Positions 33,386-44,470 of a stretch of DNA of 64,000 nt are shown here, one piece after another (positions within the stretch are counted from its first letter, which is position 1; each line of letters begins with the position of its first letter). The DNA comes from Chrysopilus asiliformis (Eukaryota; Arthropoda; Insecta; Diptera; Rhagionidae), in contig OZ035961.1 in assembly GCA_964034945.1 (NCBI GenBank), positions 90,741,491-90,805,490 on the forward strand, read 5' to 3'. The notes under the pieces were generated by a model. That model ran no database searches. It worked only from the letters and a program-made list of their open reading frames with translations, and was not told where the DNA came from. The translations under genes and the position numbers were made by a program.

Positions 33386-34553
33386 TAAATTTCTCAAATC
33401 CAACCAAAAGAAAATTAAAACACACTGATTTCCTTATTTTGTTAAACCTAGGCCATCATCTCGCTTCATACCTTCTTTAATAAATTTTAAATTTAAGGAA
33501 ATTTAAATTCAGTAACAACAGCTGGTACTGTTGTTTGTACGTATTATTACGGGAAAACACACCATCCAATTATTTTTTGTATTTTTCACCATTTACTATG
33601 CGATACAGACAGACATCGGTAGACTTTTAATAACACGCATGTGTACATTGGGAAATTATATATTATAATTTTCCATGAAATCCATAATAAACATTAGTTT
33701 CCAAGAAAGCAAAATATGTTACAAAAAATATATAACATCATTATTATTCAATTTGATTCTGACTTAAAGTAACCACCCTTGTTAAAGGATCTACTAACGA
33801 ACTGACTCTGATGAGCACACATAAATAATATGAGAGACTTCCAGATAATTCCAAGAACAATGGAAACAATAAGTAATTATCCTAATTGGAGGTTACCAAT
33901 CCACACAAAAACACTCATTCATCTTCGTTAGATGCTGTAAAACCGGGAATTACATATTATGCACCTACACAGCACTATTCGAGACTAAATTAGATTTTAT
34001 TTACCCTTTCTTGTTAACAATGTGTGCAACAAAATATCCATAGATATAAATTTAAATTCAGACTAAATGAAATTTCCACTATTTGCAATCATTCCCTTCA
34101 TCTTTCCTTGTGTTTTCATCATCCTGGATTCGTTTGGCTAATGAGGAATTCATCTATAATTCCAACAGCGCACACTTTCGAATAAAAAACTAATTTTTTT
34201 CCGGGCTCCTAATTAGGTTTCATAACTTTGCAAATGCATGACTACAATACCACGTTATGTTGCACAGAAATTGGGAGCTTTTTAAAATACGGTTTTATTC
34301 AGAAGTAGTTTTCAGAGCGTTTTAATTGGGCCACACAGATGTTGTTGCACGGTTTTAAAATGTATATCCTTTTGTATTTTCTTTAAAATTTAATTTAAAC
34401 ATATCAATGGGAAAGTATGAATAAAAAAATTTATGGAAATTATGCTTTTGAAACTACAGACGCAACATTTTGTATCCCTATGGCTTTCGTTTGGATATAA
34501 TTAGTTAGATTTAGTCCGCTATCGATTACAAAGGCCGATATCTTTTTTAGTGC
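33386..34553. other. Unassigned DNA, possibly unique sequence
   Basis: No repeat family was seen. AT-rich with TAAT words (AAGTAATTATCCTAATTGG near 33871, CTAATTAGG near 34208) and non-repetitive mixed sequence around 33780-33990. It could include conserved non-coding DNA, but I cannot point to a defined element. Open frames are short and without domains. Confidence 0.35.
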
Positions 34554-34555
34554 AT

Positions 34556-34640
34556 AGGTCCATAAAACACGTAACACTTTTAGGGGAGGGGAGGGCTTGA
34601 AAAGCTGAAAATTAGTGTGACGCATTTTATGGATAGTCTC
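34556..34640. mobile_element. Family D MITE, shortest two-ended copy
   Basis: The left end AGGTCCATAAAACACGTAAC and the inverted right end AGACTATCCATAAAATGCGT enclose only a purine-rich GGGGAGGGGAGGGC centre. It is the minimal form of the family seen at 15184 and 5966. GCCGATAT occurs at 34534 and again at about 34644, which may be coincidence. Confidence 0.6.
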
Positions 34641-36322
34641 ACAGCCGATATTCGGGTCTCTTTTGGGTAATCTACGGTTTCTGATTACGAATCTGGCAGT
34701 CAGTGGTTTGGTTGGGTCCGCACTAGTTCTTGCCATTTGCATAGTGTTTAGTAACCCAAATAGCATCGAAAAGTACGGGAACATGAGATTTGTTCTTTGC
34801 GGCTTTAAAATGCAGCAATTTACGCAATCGGGGCTAAAAATTTACACCTATAATTCACATCCGCGTAAAAGAAGCGAAAGAAGTGACGAGCGCGTCGCAC
34901 CGATTAATAATGCGTCTGCAAAGCCACAATTGCTTTAGTGGGGAAATTGGTGACCCACGGTTAATCTTTGGGGCAACATTCGCTTCATGAAAACTCCTGC
35001 AGCGATAGAGCAGCATATGATGGTTTTCGGGTCGAAATAGTCTGCCACTAAAGTTTCATTAAACTCCCCGTCTGAGAAACACAAAAAAAAATTGATGCCT
35101 TCAGCCGCCATATTTCTCACTGACATTTGATGGAAACGATTTCGTTTCGAGAATTAAATTTCTTATTTCAGGCGAATGACTGAAGGATATTGCATAAAAA
35201 GTGGATAGCATACATTTTTGAAACAGCATAATTTTATTGGCATCAAAATTTCATTGCAAAAGAAAAAAAATTTTACCGATAAAATAAAATTAAAGAAATT
35301 TTTGATTAAAAACAAAATAATTCGATGGCCCATTAAAATCTGTTTAAATTTCAAATCCAATATTGTCGAAAAATTTTAATGGCAATTAAAATCACGACAT
35401 GCAACCGGAAGAAAAGTCCATTATAAAATAACACTCCACAAAAGTTTCCATTAAATTGTCGCCATTAGATTTTTCTCGTTCGTCTTCTGCTTACGTTTTT
35501 ATTTGTTCATCTCTGTTTAATAACAAGCATTTGAGGGAGAAAGAAAACCCGCTCGATGATTTGTGTAATTGTGTGATATAATGCCGTCAGATGACGCTCG
35601 CGCATGAGGCAACTAATTACGTCCCTGTCGTTATAATTGCGGCGCCGCAAACCGCTGAAAAGTGTTCCCCACTATGGGTGTCGTTGCGCGTCTCGTTGGC
35701 ACAACTAACGACGTGTTTGCGACATAAATTGCTTATCGCCGCGATTTGCATGGTGACGAAATATGGGGATGAACACCATAATTGCTGCTTAAAATGCTAT
35801 TTGGGTTTGGTTTCACCATACGGGTATAAAAATCGCAATGTCTTAAAGGATGTTTGCAGGATTCCGTAATTCCAGTGGTTTTTTTTTTGTATCTTTGGGC
35901 TTTGCTAAAATAAGCTCAAAACTTGATGCCTATTCAGTCCAGCCAAAAATGATTCTTTTTTTTCAACTTTCCAACAGGCTTTCTCGGCTTTACAAAATCT
36001 CATTTTTGGTTTTATTTCCATCTCTACATTGAAGGTAACTTGATTTTTGCTGGTATTTCATGCACAGAGAGTTCCCAATGAGTTTCCAAGGATTGCATTT
36101 ACATATCATACATAATTCGTACAAAGCGTAAAAAAGTTTTCATTACGCTCTTGCAAAACTTGAAAAAAAGTAATAAAACTCAAATGCCTGAGGAGCAAAA
36201 AATAGAGAACGAGTGGGGAGAAAAGAATGTGAAATTCGAAAATATAAAATTGGATAAAGTTCAAGAAGTTTGCACCACGTCAACCTTTATTTGTTTTGTT
36301 TGTTGGAATTGAGTTTAAGTCA
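34641..36322. other. Unassigned DNA with a solo family A end
   Basis: Positions 34641-35130 and 35430-35800 are the most mixed, least repetitive text in the window. 35805-35828 (TTTGGTTTCACCATACGGGT) is the isolated right end of family A. Overlapping 91- and 114-codon open frames on opposite strands (34663-34938 plus, 34440-34784 minus) and a 92-codon frame (35591-35869) show no domain. I leave them uncalled, though a short exon cannot be excluded. Confidence 0.35.
35560..35800. promoter_or_regulatory. Candidate enhancer or conserved non-coding element
   Basis: The stretch is clearly more GC-rich than its surroundings and free of repeats. It contains homeodomain/Cdx-like words in a mixed context: GCAACTAATTACGTCCC, GTTATAATTGCGGCGCCGC, ACATAAATTGC. 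The density of distinct, non-repeated words resembles conserved regulatory DNA near developmental genes. The right edge is the solo family A end. This is a composition-based guess. Confidence 0.3.
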
Positions 36323-36800
36323 AGTTTGGCCACACAATAAAAATATCCCATTTGTGTGGGAGAGGGGGAAAGAAGGTGTCCTTTTGGATTTGGATGTTTA
36401 TCCAAAATCGTATTCTAAACACATTTCGTCTTTATAAATTTTTCGATACGATGTACCAATTTCGAGAAAACGGCAAAAAGTATTTCTTTGTATGGGCGGA
36501 AGGATACGAGAGGTCTGATTGGATTTTTATGTATGGAACGATTGTTTGAAGTCACATTCTAATAATATTTTACCTTTATCAGTTTTTTCATACGACTCGC
36601 CGTTTTCGAGAAAATTGCAAAAAACTTTTTCATTTGTTTGGGGATGGGAGAAGAAAATGTGTGATTTTGTTCGTTCAAGAATTTAGACTTACCATTTACG
36701 ACAAACCCGACTGTGAGAAAATTTCAAGTCTCTCGTTCAATCCGTTCGAAAGTTATGGTGTACGCGGACAGACAGACAGAGGGACATGTGGAGATCAAAA
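36323..36800 (+). repeat. Family A-derived degenerate units
   Basis: Two or three diverged units contain TGGGAGAGGGGGAAAG, TTTCGTCTTTATAAATTTTT, GGATTTTTATGTATGGAACG, CGCCGTTTTCGAGAAAATTG and finally CGGACAGACAGACAGAGGGA. They match 6771-7660 and 54124-54600 in order. The right closing block is missing. Confidence 0.55.
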
Positions 36801-37337
36801 TCTGCTAAGAAAAAATGCCCCAACTTCAAAATTTCCAATTAAATAAATAAATTAATCATACTTCATTTGAGATCAAATTCTAATTACTTTCAATGAAATC
36901 ATTTTCGATATTTCATTATTATCACTTAAAATACCAAAGGAAATTCATTTAAGTTTAAAACTCATCCATGCGAAAATTGTTCAGAATTTTTAAAATTAAT
37001 CTTCGTCTAAATCGTAATCATTCAACCCAACAATATTGGGTTAAATAAATTCAAATATGACAAAATCATACTGCGATATATTAAAATCAGACATTTTGGG
37101 ATGAAAATTGAAAGCAATTTCCCACACTGAGAAAAAGCAGTTTACTTGAGCCAACTCAATTTTTAGCCAAATATACTATTTACCATTTTAAACCAAGCTG
37201 ATAGTTTATCTACTACAAGCAAATGTTTCTTTAAAGAAAAAAATGTTACTCTTGTAAGATTTTTCTATTTTTGGAACTGGACAGGTGAAGGGAAATACAT
37301 AATAATGTTTAATAATTGTTTCAGATGAAGGTTCTTA
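36801..37337. other. Unassigned AT-rich DNA
   Basis: Nothing recognised except a CACACTGAGAAAAAGCAG at 37122-37139, which resembles the CACTCAGAGAAA end of family E elements. I see no partner end. Confidence 0.35.
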
Positions 37338-37340
37338 TTA

Positions 37341-37700
37341 GCGCGGTATTACACACGGCAACTTTCGGGCTTACTTAAGCCGATTTTCGGGAGAAACGAC
37401 TGAGGAGGGAAAGGTTACCACTCGAAATCATGGCTTATCGACAATCTGCATACATGCAAAGCGTGTGAACCGGTTTGGGAAAATTAGTAGGCAGAAATCA
37501 TTTTCGTTCTGACCGTCAGCAGGTAAAAATCTTGGGAAGTATATGAGCAGCAGCAATTTCAATGGTTTGAGTCCACACACACATATGTAAACTTGTGTAG
37601 CATATACAAACAGGATTCTTATTTAAGCCACAAATGTAAGCACATTGGCTTATTAAGCCCAAAAGTTGCCGGCTTAAATAAGCCAAGTGTAATACCGGAC
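37341..37700. mobile_element. Harbinger-type MITE (TTA duplication)
   Basis: Ends GCGCGGTATTACAC and GTGTAATACCGGAC are inverted repeats with two mismatches, and TTA flanks both sides (37338-37340, 37701-37703). GGCTTA/TAAGCC and GGCAACTTT(C/T)GGGCTTA are repeated in both arms. No coding content. Confidence 0.75.
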
Positions 37701-37815
37701 TTAGTGTGAATTTTAATTTGTTAAAGAATGTTAAGATATTTTTACCCCGACGGACCGGAGAGGGTAGGGTATATGCGTTTGGAGAGAGCCTTTATGTGTT
37801 GCTTTGTCCTTCCCT

Positions 37816-37950
37816 CCTGTTTTTGGCATTCCTGTTTTTGGCATTCCTGTTTTTGGCATTCCTGTTTTTGGCATTCCTGTTTTTGGGATTCCTGTTTTTG
37901 GCATTCCTGTTTTTGGGATTAATGTTTTTGGCATTCCCGTTTTTGGCATT
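37816..37950 (+). repeat. 15-base minisatellite, nine units
   Basis: Nine head-to-tail units of CCTGTTTTTGGCATT. Units six and eight carry small changes such as GGGATT or AATG, and the last begins CCCG. Because 15 divides by three, several frames stay open (VFGIP or GMPKT repeats). It lies in the family B copy between its left end and the hAT insertion; the other family B copies lack it. Confidence 0.95.
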
Positions 37951-38369
37951 CGATTGGATATAGTGATAAGTAGGGCTGCCAAAAATATGCATTTGCATAT
38001 TTCTTCTCGTTATGATTTCGGCTCCGGGAGTTTTTTATTCATCCGAATCAATAAGTTTAGAAGCGAATGAAGGTCACTTGTTGTTGCATATTTCGCATAT
38101 TTGACACGTTAGTGCATATTTGCATATAAATGCATATAAATGCATATAATGCATATTTTACAACTTTCATGAACAACCAAATTTTTTTTGTACAATTCAA
38201 ATTATAATTCGACTGTTTCAGCTAGAATAAATATTAAAAACAAAGAAATATGTGTTTTTACTTTCTTCTACGAAGTATAATACAGTATTGTATTCATGAA
38301 AAATTTCAACCTTCTAATTTAACCTAAAAAAACATTTCCTGATCACTCCTTAGTCGATTGGAGTCATAT

Positions 38370-38857
38370 TACAAAAATGTCTTTCTGTATGTCAGTCTGT
38401 CAGTCTGTGTACAAGATTTCTCAAAAACTAATAGAGCTAGAGCCATGAGATTTTATAGGCATATTTGGTCCTGGAATGGGACGATCCTATCAACTTTTGG
38501 TGGAAATCCGTTAACCGGAAGTATTCAAAATGGCGGTTTTTCAAAAATCGCAATTTCGTTTTTCTCGATTTACTCCCAAACTACGTGTTTTTTAGTGGCC
38601 TTAAGTATGACAAAACTTGGAGAAAATAAAATTTCCCACACTTTTGTCTTTGGCTATAACTCGATATCTCAACCTGTTATCGAGATAAACCGTTATTTCC
38701 AAAAAATTAATTTTTTTTCCATTATCTCGAAAAAATGGTTTTTTGCTTACTGTATATATGAGATGAATTAATGAGAATGGCATTCTGCACAATTTTGTCT
38801 TTTACCGTTATCCGTTATCTTTTACCGTTATTGAGATATTTTCATTAATATGTAAAA
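38370..38857 (+). repeat. Family C piece inside the hAT-like element
   Basis: GTATGTCAGTCTGTCAGTCT runs into AAAACTAATAGAGCTAGAGC, then GAAAATAAAATTTCCCACAC and GGCTATAACTCGATATCTC, the order of family C. The 137-codon open frame at 38358-38771 belongs to this repeat. It has no recognisable domain and I do not call it a gene. A further piece lies at 40000-40260 (GGAAGAAAGTTTTGTGTTGG). Confidence 0.5.
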
Positions 38858-38858
38858 A

Positions 38859-39421
38859 AACATAACAAAAGCTATAATTGCCTATCTGGCAATCATTGGA
38901 GACCCGTATGGTGATATTCGTACCAAAATTCGAACAGTTGTACCAAAATTCCAATTTGAAGTCAAACTTTCCTATAAGATTTTTTAAAATTTATTCCAAT
39001 CGGATTTTGATGTATGGAAGTTTTATGTAGAATCATATCCTAAATAACTTTTGTTCTTGCACTTTTTTGATAAGATGCATCGTTTTTGAGATATTCGCAA
39101 AAACCGTTTTCGTTCGTATGGGGGGTACCCCCCCTAATTGTCCATTTTTGCCCATTAACGAACTTAGCCTCGCATTTTACGAAAAACGGATCTGTGCAAA
39201 CTTTCAAGTATCTAGCTCAATCCGTGCGCCCGCAATCCGCGCCACAGACAGACGGACAGACGGACAGACAGACAGACGGACGGACGGACATGCTAAATTC
39301 AACTTTTTTTATCATTCTAAACACACTGGTGTAATTCATTTTTTTGTGCGATGACGGGATCTTGGCGTTACAAACGGTAAGGCAAAGTTAATATACCCTT
39401 TGGTTTCACCATACGGGTATA
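38859..39421 (+). repeat. Family A repeat, full-length copy (first of a tandem pair)
   Basis: From AACATAACAAAAGC to CACCATACGGGTATA. All family landmarks are present, including ACCCCCCCTAATTGTCC in the centre and a tract of CAGACGGACAGACGG. It abuts the next copy directly, sharing the junction TATA-AACATAAC. Confidence 0.8.
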
Positions 39422-39990
39422 AACATAACAAAAGCTATAATTGCCAATCTGGCAATTATTGAAAACCCGTATGGTGATTTAAGTGAAAAGCGAACAGTTG
39501 TATCAAAATTCCACTATGAAGTCAAATTTTCCAATAAGATTTTTTAAAATTTATTCCAATCGGATTTTCATGTATGGGAGTTTTATGTAGAATCATATCC
39601 TAAATAACTTTTGTTCTTGAACTTTTTTGATAAAATTCACCGTTTTTGATATATTCAGAAAAAAAGTTTTCGTTCGTATGGGGGGTACCCCCCCTAATGG
39701 TCCATTTTTGCCCATTAACGAACTTAGCCTCACATTTTACGAAAAACGGATCTGTGCAAAATTTCAAAGTCTCTAGCTCAATCCGTGCGCCCGCAATCCG
39801 CGCCACAGACAGACGGACAGACGGACGGACGGACGGACGGACAGACGGACGGACGGACATGCTAAATTCAACTTTTTTTATCATTCTAAACACACTGGTG
39901 TAATTCATTTTTTTGTACGATGACGGGATCTTGGCGTTACAAACGGTAAGGCAAATCTAATATACCCTTTGGTTTCACCATACGGGTATA
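39422..39990 (+). repeat. Family A repeat, full-length copy (second of a tandem pair)
   Basis: It is very similar to the preceding copy, with small differences such as GTGATTTAAGTGAAAAGCG after the ACCCGTATG word. That form is shared with the copy at 32849 rather than with its neighbour, so the pair probably arose by separate insertion or exchange, not by simple local duplication. The tract is GACGGACGGACGG-rich. Confidence 0.8.
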
Positions 39991-40286
39991 ATCATATTTT
40001 TGCGAATTACTTGCAAATATTTTTGCGAATTACTTGCTTTTTCGAAAAAACTTTTGAAAAACGAATTAAAGGCAATGAAATTTTCTACATTTTTACCTTT
40101 TACCGTAAATTGATATCTTTTACCGTTCTCAAGTTATTTCAAATTTTGTACATTTTGAGGTCGTCTCTGGTTGACAAAACGATAGGGATAGCGTAAATTG
40201 CGCAGGGTCGTAGATTTTGTGGAAGAAAGTTTTGTGTTGGCCACAACTGAGATTTTTCTACAAGTTTTAACCCCGATTATACCATA

Positions 40287-40602
40287 GACCGCATTCACAC
40301 GATAAGTTTTTTGATTCATGAATCACGGCAATTCTCTTTTAAACATTCACGAATCATTCACGGTCATTTACACGGTAAATGTTTTGACGTGCGTCTTTTT
40401 GACGTTTATGAAAGGTTTTGTCGTAAATTAACATGAGCGAATACGAATGAGAGCAAAAGGGAATAGAGAAAACGGACTTGCAATAACTTTTGGTGAATCA
40501 AAAATTGGTGATTGACCAACTTTTCGCCCTTCCTACATCTCGCCCGTCTTGCCATCGTTTGGCCGAGACGTGAATCAAAAAACTTATCGTGTGAATCCGG
40601 AC
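40287..40602. mobile_element. Probable Harbinger-type MITE inside the hAT-like element
   Basis: The left end GACCGCATTCACACGATAAG and the inverted right end GTCCGGATTCACACGATAAG match at nearly all positions and continue with TTTTTTGATTCA. The right flank is TTA (40603-40605) and the left flank ATA (40284-40286), a one-base mismatch. AATCATTCACGGTCATTTAC-like words repeat inside. No coding content. Confidence 0.6.
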
Positions 40603-41310
40603 TTAGACAATATGAAGTATTGAACATGATTTCGAAATATCTTAAAATTTAACAGTTGCAATTTAGAAACAAGTAAAAAATTTTTTTGTCAGTCAAAATG
40701 TCAATCTTTATTACAGACTATTATTTTTTCAATTTTTTTTTTTCACATAAGTCGAATTAACCACATTTTAACAAGTTCCGTTCACTATTTTGGGTGAAAT
40801 CTACTATATTTCGCATTTTTAATGTTTTTAAAGTGCATATTTAAGTGCATATTTCGCCTTTTTTAGTGCATATTTTTGGCAGCCCTAGTGATAAGGAACC
40901 CATATTTTAAACGCACATTTTCAACCCCACTCTTCTTATATCTTTTAATCAACTGAACCGATTTTGATCGCGTTTTCGTCATGTAATTAAATTTTTTTGA
41001 TAAAAATACAAACTCTACCACCAAAACTTGAAAAACAATCGGATATTAAAGATTTTTTTTCACTCTTATCTTTAAAAAGAATAAAAAAACAACAAAAACA
41101 ATTGTAAAAAAAGCCCCAATTAAAAAAACTGTTGAAAAAAAAATGAAAAACACAAAAAAAAACTGTTTTAAAATTCTAGTAAATTTAAAATTGGTGTACG
41201 TCGGGACACCCTTGCAGCGCAAATCCAACGACAAATGGGCTTTTCCGACGCACACCAATTCTAAATCTTCTCCAATGAATATATTATTTTACCGTTCTTA
41301 AAGGTTTTTT

Positions 41311-42844
41311 TTTCAATTTTTTTTATCACTCTCACAGCAGTACTTCGAACCTGCACCTTCCATTTCACAAGTCTGGTATCTTTAACGATTATTCTAACAA
41401 TGCTCAAGTCGAATTGGTACTTAAAACGAATAGCATATGTAACTGAATAGTTTAACTCCTAGTGCCAAACAAATTTTATTAGTTTACCTTGAGCCGGCAA
41501 ACTGCAGGTACAAAACATCTAAAGAAAATTTAATGTGGCACTTTCCTCGAATTTGGTGTGAAACAGTAAACTTAATTTATGTTTAACCCTCGGGTACAAA
41601 CTTATGTTTCTCTGTCGGACAAAAACTTTTTCTTCGGTTTCTAGGAAAGTTTGCGTCTAGGAACCGAATTAGTTTCCCACCAGGCGTTAAACTTTTCTAA
41701 AATTTTCCATTTCGCTCCTATACCCAAAAAGTTTGTCTGTGTTAGCCAAGAGTTACTTTTTTAAAAGCAAACTGTTTTTTAGTTTACTGCTGTGGAGATC
41801 ATGCATGGTTCACAGCAATAAACTTTCATTGGGAGAGAAAAAGTTTGGTTGTCTCAAGTCAACGGAAATCGGCCCTTTTTCTCAGTTCACTCAATGTCTA
41901 CGAAACACAGAGCAGAAATTTAACATTTCGATTCATTGAGGGGGTACAAAATGCACACAACATTCTAGGGAGAAACAATTTATCCCATATGTGGTGAATT
42001 TCTGTTTATTCGTTATAAGACCAAACCTTATAGCACCCTAAAAACCTCATAATAACTCGTTTGTGAACTTTTGTCCTTTTAACTCATCGTATTTGATTGC
42101 TGCTCAAGTTTGGAAATTTTAATGTTTTTTTTTCATTTCGTCTCCAAAATTTAGATACATTTTTCATTATATCCAGCCAGGCATGAAGTTCTATTCGGTA
42201 TCTACTTTAGCTATATGTCGTATCTAATCTCACTTGACCTTTCATGAAAATTTGAATACATTGAATATGTTGATTCTGACGATGTTATAAACCATATATC
42301 GACCAAAGTGTTTTGGGCTTAGGTAAGTTATTCAAATATTCCCTCATCAAGGTGAGACTCAAGGGTTGTAACTTCAACTTTCGTACATTCAACCGTGTAT
42401 GTGCTGACAGTGCGTTTTACTACACGAGGATACACAGTTGAGTTTTTACACTTTCCCAGGATAGTCCGACTGATGTCTATAATTCCCTACCTAAGGTCTT
42501 ACCTTGGCATTTATATTATGCCTGATTGTAGATGAAATGTAGCTGGCAAATAAAATGGAAACTCATCAAACCTTTTCCTGAAAGTAAGTGAGGTTTGGTC
42601 TCATGGAAAATCGACCAAGCATAAAATTGTCATTTTTCCTTTAAACACAGGCGTTGGATTATATTGGTTTGTGGACAACAACGAGGACAATAACCATGGA
42701 CAAATAATAGGTTTCCTCAAGTATAGTAAATATTTAAATTGTTTGGCCTTACCCGGTTTATTGCAATTCTAATTTAAAGGACTTTTTCTGAAAGTAAAAT
42801 GAAATTAAATTGATTTCGTATTTCTATTATTTGTCATTCTTACC
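41311..42844. other. Unassigned DNA
   Basis: I recognise no repeat or gene. Text around 41450-41940 is mixed, with several AAACTTT and AAGTTTA words. 42180-42500 is also mixed. Open frames are short and without domains. Confidence 0.35.
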
Positions 42845-43600
42845 ACCGACAGAACGAAGAGGGTATCAGGGTTTGGAGTGAGAGTTTGTGTGTCCTTCCC
42901 TCATACCCGCAGTGACGATATTTTTTTTGGATCAATTCGGGACAAGATGAGATCGGGGGGTGGGTGGGTGACGACACCACAAAATTTTATATTTTATAGA
43001 AAGAAAATCTGTTTTGGACGAAAACCAAATAAAGATTTTCTTTCATAAGGGATTAATAAATGTGCGCCGCAGGAGAAAGTCTTTAAACAAAGTGCAGCGT
43101 AAAGATTCAAATCAAGAGCTACACAGTCCCAAGCGAAAATTAACCACATCTCGTGTACTATATTTCATAAATAATGTCGGCGGAAATTGTAACACCAGCA
43201 ATGAAGACAAAACTGCCGCAGGCGAAATTTTTTCGGAAATTCTGAAAGAAATGTTCTAATTCATAAAAATTCACCCTCCTCCGATATTAAATCCCTTATC
43301 CTTATATCTTTGATCCACCGAAGCTATTTTGATCTCATTTTTTCCATCTTGAAAAAAATTGTGAATCTAAAAACAGAAATTCAATTGGATATTCAGTTTT
43401 TTGTTACTCTTATCTCGAACAATAGGATAAAAAACCAAATTAAAAAATTTGAAGAACCTCCTTTTTAAGGATAAAATAATATAAATCATTGAAGTAAATT
43501 TAAAATTGGTGTGCATCGGGACAAATAGGCTTTCCCAACGCACACCAATTTTAAATTTACTCCAATGAATTAATTATTTGATCCTTTTTAAAGGAATTTT
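42845..43600 (+). repeat. Family B repeat, uninterrupted copy with terminal hairpin
   Basis: The left end (CCACCGACAGAACGAAGAGG, GTTTGGAGTGAGAG, GTCCTTCCCTC) matches 37741. The centre (CATAAAAATTCACCCTCCTC, ATCTTTGATCCACCGAAGC) matches the tandem units of 14046. The right end is a long hairpin at about 43470-43590: the arms contain AAATTTAAAATTGGTGTGCA and the inverted ACGCACACCAATTTTAAATT, flanked by AGGATAAAATAAT / ATTATTTGATCCTT. An 81-codon open frame at 43014-43259 has no domain. A terminal stem-loop without inverted ends could fit a Helitron-like or other unusual element. Confidence 0.6.
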
Positions 43601-44080
43601 ATTTTATTTCCGGGTTTTCAATTTTTGAGATTAAAATAAACACTTCTATTTAAAGTTTCGAATGAAATATTTTTATTGGAATTTTGCCAATCATGATGGA
43701 AATATATATTAAAAGTAAATACGAAAGTGGTTCAATGCTGGGTTCATAAAGTATCTTTGGTGGTTGACTTTTAGAATATATTTCATGAATATGCGGAAAA
43801 TACACAGTTCTACACCATACTGGCTGCTATTTGTCAACAAAAACTTTTCAGGTGCTTCTAACCATTTAGATATTGCGTTACAAAAGCAGATTTTTTGGCA
43901 AAAAAATTTTTGAAATCCATTTTTAAAAGACTTTTTTGAAAAAAAAACCGAAAAAAATACTCCACAAAAGGGAAAAAATTCTTTAAAATAAAAATTAATG
44001 TATAATAAATTAATTTAATAATGTATAAAATAAAAAATAATTAAAAAAACTGATTTCTGTAATGTTTTGTGATGCCATTG
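43601..44080. other. Unassigned AT-rich DNA
   Basis: Very AT-rich, with TAAAATAAAAATTAAT-type text around 43985-44045. Nothing recognised. Confidence 0.4.
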
Positions 44081-44470
44081 TTATGCTACATTTACATGAA
44101 TGACAAATTTGTCATTTTTTTCTTGTCATTATGTTAATTCCCGTGTAAATGGCATAATTTTTGTAATTTTTTCTGTCAGAAAATGTCAATCTCTCATAAA
44201 AGAATGAACTTGTCCATTCTTTTATGCCAGATTGTCATTCGTGCAAACGCAATATTAGTTATGACAACTTTAGTATTCAACTTTTGTCATAACTAATATT
44301 GCGTTTGCACGAATGACAATCTGGTATAAAAGAATGGACAAGTTCATTCTTTTATGAGAGATTGACATTTTCTGACAGAAAAAATTACAAAAATTATGCC
44401 ATTTACACGGGAATTAACATAATGACAAGAAAAAAATGACAAATTTGTCATTCGTGTAAATGTAGCATAA
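44081..44470. repeat. Near-perfect 187-bp inverted repeat with 16-base loop
   Basis: The arms 44081-44267 and 44284-44470 are reverse complements over 187 bases with only two mismatches that I can find (ACATGAAT against ACACGAAT; TGCCAG against TACCAG). Ends read TTATGCTACATTTACA and its complement. The arms carry recurrent GACAAATTTGTC and CATTTACACG words. Left TTA and right TAA belong to the palindrome, so a target duplication cannot be read. It may be a foldback MITE of the TTA group or a hairpin-RNA locus. Confidence 0.85.

Larger units (their letters stand above)
37971..40887. mobile_element. 2.9-kb hAT-like element with exact 8-bp duplication
   Basis: Ends TAGGGCTGCCAAAAATATGC and GCATATTTTTGGCAGCCCTA are perfect inverted repeats. 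GTGATAAG precedes (37963-37970) and follows (40888-40895). Many GCATATTT/AAATATGC words crowd both subterminal regions (37981-38155 and 40830-40880), as expected of hAT transposase binding sites. The interior holds a family C piece, two family A copies and a MITE. No transposase frame is visible, so the element is non-autonomous or its coding part was replaced. Confidence 0.8.
37741..41310 (+). repeat. Family B repeat interrupted by a hAT-like element
   Basis: 37741-37815 (CGACGGACCGGAGAGGGTAG, TTTGGAGAGAGCC, GTCCTTCCCTC) matches the left end of the copy at 42845. After the insertion, 40896-41310 continues with ATCTTTTAATCAACTGAACC, GATTTTGATCGCGTTTTCGT, the TTTTTTTTCACTCTTATCTT block and a hairpin pair (AATTGGTGTACGTCGGGA / TTTTCCGACGCACACCAATT). 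So one family B copy of about 650 bp was split. Confidence 0.6.

Noticed and set aside
34440..34938. Overlapping 114- and 91-codon frames on opposite strands
   Set aside because: They contradict each other, overlap a family D MITE and carry no recognisable domain.
37706..38070. VFGIP, FLAFL, CFWHS and GMPKT repeat proteins
   Set aside because: Four translations of the same 15-base minisatellite; no start context, no homologue, and present in only one repeat copy.
38358..38771. 137-codon frame
   Set aside because: It lies inside a family C repeat, and the corresponding text in other copies does not keep the frame.
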